DNA of 8,534 bases, taken from assembly GCA_002452295.1 (NCBI GenBank), contig DKEX01000032.1, positions 9,740-18,273 of the forward strand, read 5' to 3'. The translations under genes were made by a program, and so were the position numbers. This document shows positions 6,750 through 8,534 of the stretch, piece by piece (position 1 is the stretch's first letter; every line of letters starts with the position of its first letter). The stretch is from Firmicutes bacterium UBA6811. Lineage in GTDB: Bacteria > Bacillota > SHA-98 > UBA4971. The notes beneath the pieces were generated by a model that ran no database searches, was not told where the DNA came from, and was given only the letters and a program-made list of their open reading frames with translations.

Positions 6750-7473
6750 CGTGCAGGATGGGCGCGTGGTCAAAGGGGTGCACTTCAGACGGCTGAAGGA
6801 CGTAGGCTCGCCTGTGGAGTTTGCCGAATTCTACAACGAGCAATCCGTGGACGAGCTGATCTTCCTGGATATCTCCGCATCCTGGAACGGCCGCCGCACC
6901 ATGGTGCAGGTTGCGGAGGCTGTCGCGTCCCGTGTTTTCATACCCTTCACCGTTGGCGGGGGGATTGTTTCCGTGGAGGATATCACCGCGCTGCTCCGGG
7001 CCGGCGCGGACAAGGTCTCGATCAACACGAGAGCCGTGCGCGACCCGAGCTTGATATCTGAAGGGGCACGCAAGTTCGGGAGCCAGTGCATCGTCGTGGC
7101 AATAGATGCAAAGAAGGTCGCGGACCATTGGGAAGTATATACGCATGGTGGCCGCACCCCAACCGGCCTCGATGCCCGCGATTGGGCCGTAAAGGCAGCT
7201 AGCCTGGGAGCAGGGGAAATACTCCTGACCAGCATGGATACGGATGGCGTGAAAGAAGGGTTTGACATAGCCCTCACACGAGAGGTCGCGGAGGCCGTAA
7301 GCGTGCCGGTGATCGCCTCGGGCGGCGCGGGTGCCCTCGACGACTTCCACCAGATTCTTACCCATGGTTACGCCGATGCAGCCCTTGCCGCATCCGTCTT
7401 CCACTACGGGACCTTCAGCATCAGGCAGGTGAAAGAGTACTTGAGGGACAGGGGAGTGCCGGTGAGGCTATAG
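6718..7473 (+). CDS. hisF: Imidazole glycerol phosphate synthase, cyclase subunit HisF
   Basis: HisF is the barrel-shaped synthase that uses ammonia from HisH to turn PRFAR into imidazole glycerol phosphate and AICAR. It is 251 residues from the ATG at 6718, the normal length. The catalytic pair falls at the standard positions, D11 in ACLDV and D130 in VAIDAKK. Other family segments are KGVHF, LDISAS, PFTVGGGI, KVSINTRA, TPTGLDA, SMDTDG and ASGGAG. The frame is open further upstream, but the family start MLAKRIIACLD fits this ATG, with GGAGAG (6704-6709) as ribosome binding site inside hisA. The overlap with hisA implies coupled translation. Its partner HisH is encoded two genes upstream, so the usual hisH-hisA-hisF order is kept. 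Confidence 0.96.
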   Translation: MLAKRIIACLDVQDGRVVKGVHFRRLKDVGSPVEFAEFYNEQSVDELIFLDISASWNGRRTMVQVAEAVASRVFIPFTVGGGIVSVEDITALLRAGADKVSINTRAVRDPSLISEGARKFGSQCIVVAIDAKKVADHWEVYTHGGRTPTGLDARDWAVKAASLGAGEILLTSMDTDGVKEGFDIALTREVAEAVSVPVIASGGAGALDDFHQILTHGYADAALAASVFHYGTFSIRQVKEYLRDRGVPVRL

Positions 7474-7556
7474 AGTAGCAAGGCGAAGCAGCCTGCTCGA
7501 CGTGCTATCAGATGCGACCAAGGGAAGGGGAATCCATCAGGGGGGAGGGGATCACG

Positions 7557-8276
7557 TTGACCGGAGGAGCGAACACGAACCACGACCAAGGAGAACCCAG
7601 AACAAAAGCAGCCGATACGCCGGATCTCGGCTTCTCCGCCGACGGTCTTATCCCTGCCATAGTGCAGGACGACTCCACGGGCCAGGTGCTCATGCTGGCA
7701 TATATGAATAGGGAGTCGCTGAGGAGGACCCTCGAGACTGGCAAGACCTGGTTTTGGAGCCGGAGTCGGAACGCCCTGTGGCTCAAAGGAGAAACGTCAG
7801 GCCACTACCAGGCCGTGAAGGCAATATATGTGGACTGCGATAACGACGCGCTCCTCATCAAGGTGGACCAAACTGGGCAGGCATGTCATGAGGGATGTTT
7901 CTCGTGTTTCCACAGGGAGATCGGAGAGGGTGGCGAAATCGTGGATGCTGGAAGCACCACCTCTCCCGTGACTTCCGCGATCCTCGACGAGGTCTACCGC
8001 ATCGTGCTACAGAGAAAGGAAAACCCCTCAAAAGACTCCTACGTCTCCCGGCTGATGCAGTCTGGCCTTGACCGGGTTTTGAGAAAGATCGGAGAAGAAG
8101 CCGCAGAGTTCATAATTGCCTCAAAGAACGATACGGAGCAGGATACCGTGTCCGAGCTTGCCGACTTGTGGTTTCATTCCCTAGTCATCCTGGCATATCT
8201 GGGGATACCCGTTTCCCACGTATATCGCGAGCTAGCGGGGCGGCGTAAGCAGGCCCAGACGATACGCACGCCCTGA
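7557..8276 (+). CDS. hisIE: Bifunctional phosphoribosyl-AMP cyclohydrolase / phosphoribosyl-ATP pyrophosphohydrolase HisIE
   Basis: This protein carries steps two and three of the pathway. The N-terminal HisI half opens the adenine ring of phosphoribosyl-AMP: LIPAIVQD, MLAYMNRES, FWSRSR, LWLKGETSGHY, metal-binding D93, D95 and D97 around the zinc cysteine C94, and the further zinc cysteines C110 and C117. The C-terminal HisE half (about residues 142-233) removes pyrophosphate from phosphoribosyl-ATP: RKENPSKDSYVSRL, GLDRVLRKIGEEAAEFIIASKN and ELADLWFHSLVIL. I place the start at TTG 7557 because of the very strong GGAGGGG (7544-7550) just upstream, giving 239 residues. The ATG at 7512 would give 254 residues but lacks a ribosome binding site. 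Either way about 25-40 non-conserved polar residues precede the HisI domain. It lies 83 bases after hisF. Confidence 0.93.
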   Translation: MTGGANTNHDQGEPRTKAADTPDLGFSADGLIPAIVQDDSTGQVLMLAYMNRESLRRTLETGKTWFWSRSRNALWLKGETSGHYQAVKAIYVDCDNDALLIKVDQTGQACHEGCFSCFHREIGEGGEIVDAGSTTSPVTSAILDEVYRIVLQRKENPSKDSYVSRLMQSGLDRVLRKIGEEAAEFIIASKNDTEQDTVSELADLWFHSLVILAYLGIPVSHVYRELAGRRKQAQTIRTP

Positions 8277-8287
8277 GTCTGGGTTTT
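8254..8287 (+). terminator. Possible intrinsic terminator at the end of hisIE
   Basis: CCCAGAC (8254-8260) pairs perfectly with GTCTGGG (8277-8283), enclosing a 16-base loop that contains the last hisIE codons and the TGA stop. TTTT (8284-8287) follows at once. The loop is long and the T-run short, so this is a moderate call. A second, weaker hairpin (CTGGG 8289-8293 with CCCAG 8305-8309) lies just after and lacks a T-run. Confidence 0.45.
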
Positions 8288-8375
8288 GCTGGGCTCTTGG
8301 ATTCCCCAGGGCGCAACACTCACGGTACGGTGACGCGGGTAACATCCGCGCTTTGGGGGCTCCTCCATGCTGCGC

Positions 8376-8430
8376 CTAAGTGCGGGTTCAGAGATCACTG
8401 CCACTTTTCCAGGGGCTCGCGGTGTTGCAC
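8376..8430 (+). repeat. Copy 1 of a ~55-base intergenic repeat
   Basis: This unit begins CTAAGTGCGGGTTCAGA and ends TTGCAC. Aligned by eye with the unit at 8462-8517 it agrees at about 41 of 55 positions, best in the first 20 bases, the CAGGGG core and the last 12 bases. AAGTG (8378-8382) can pair with CACTT (8402-8406). No open reading frame with recognisable product covers it. The function is unknown. Confidence 0.55.
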
Positions 8431-8461
8431 TCCGGGGACCGCGCGCTTGCGGCACGCCTCG

Positions 8462-8517
8462 CTAAGTGAGGGTGCAGAAATGCTCCCAACTTTGGCAGGG
8501 GTTGCCGGTGATTGCAC
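8462..8517 (+). repeat. Copy 2 of the ~55-base intergenic repeat
   Basis: It begins CTAAGTGAGGGTGCAGA and ends TTGCAC, 86 bases after copy 1 and separated from it by a 31-base GC-rich stretch with no clear similarity to either copy. AAGT...GGG can fold back on CCC...ACTT, the same place as the stem in copy 1. Its first 14 bases recur exactly, inverted, at 10-23. Confidence 0.55.
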
Positions 8518-8534
8518 GAGGGGTGTCAAAATCC

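Noticed and set aside
7488..7500. Palindrome AGCAGCCTGCT between hisF and hisIE, sharing a 10-mer with bases 24-33
   Set aside because: Short and GC-rich; no matching structure around either place, so chance is adequate.
8334..8354. Terminator hairpin CGCGG/CCGCG followed by CTTT
   Set aside because: Stem is only 5-6 pairs and the T-run is three bases followed by Gs; it also lies well after the better candidate at 8254-8287.
8376..8517. CRISPR array
   Set aside because: Only two diverged units of about 55 bases with 75% agreement and no cas genes; CRISPR repeats would be near identical and shorter.

Overview
The window is a nearly complete histidine biosynthesis operon on the + strand, about 8.2 kb long, preceded by a small TrpR-like regulator gene. 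Gene order is yerC-like regulator, hisZ, hisG (short form), a fused hisD-hisC gene, hisB, hisH, hisA, hisF and hisIE. The YerC/YecD-type regulator, the HisZ/short-HisG pair, the GTG/TTG starts and the strong Shine-Dalgarno sequences point to a Gram-positive, moderately GC-rich member of the Bacillota (Firmicutes). I cannot name the species. No gene in the window looks foreign to its neighbours.

Layout. Bases 1-145 hold no gene: there is a 14-base end of a dispersed repeat at 10-23 and a weak promoter-like -10. The regulator follows (146-469). A textbook promoter (TTGACA, 17-base spacer, TAGTAT) has its -35 box laid over the regulator's stop codon. It is followed by a 30-base imperfect palindrome centred between 524 and 525, just upstream of hisZ. 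From hisZ to hisF the genes are packed tightly: 1-base gap hisZ/hisG, GTGA overlap hisG/hisDC, 48-base gap before hisB, 19-base gap before hisH, hisA reading on from the hisH stop, and a 32-base overlap hisA/hisF. hisIE follows after a short gap and probably starts at TTG. A terminator-like hairpin spans the hisIE stop codon. The last 250 bases are non-coding and contain two related copies of a ~55-base repeat whose first 14 bases recur inverted at the window start.

How the genes work together. HisG with HisZ joins ATP and PRPP. HisIE performs the next two steps (pyrophosphohydrolase and cyclohydrolase), HisA the isomerisation, HisH/HisF make imidazole glycerol phosphate, HisB dehydrates it, the HisC half transaminates, and the HisD half oxidises histidinol to histidine. 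The one step with no gene here is histidinol-phosphate phosphatase, which lies between the two activities joined in the HisD-HisC fusion.

Most worth following up: the palindrome beside a TrpR-family gene (candidate histidine-responsive operator), the HisD-HisC fusion that skips the phosphatase step, the ~20-residue insertion in HisH, and the repeat family at both ends of the window. I saw no sign of a defence system, phage, insertion sequence, CRISPR array or RNA gene.
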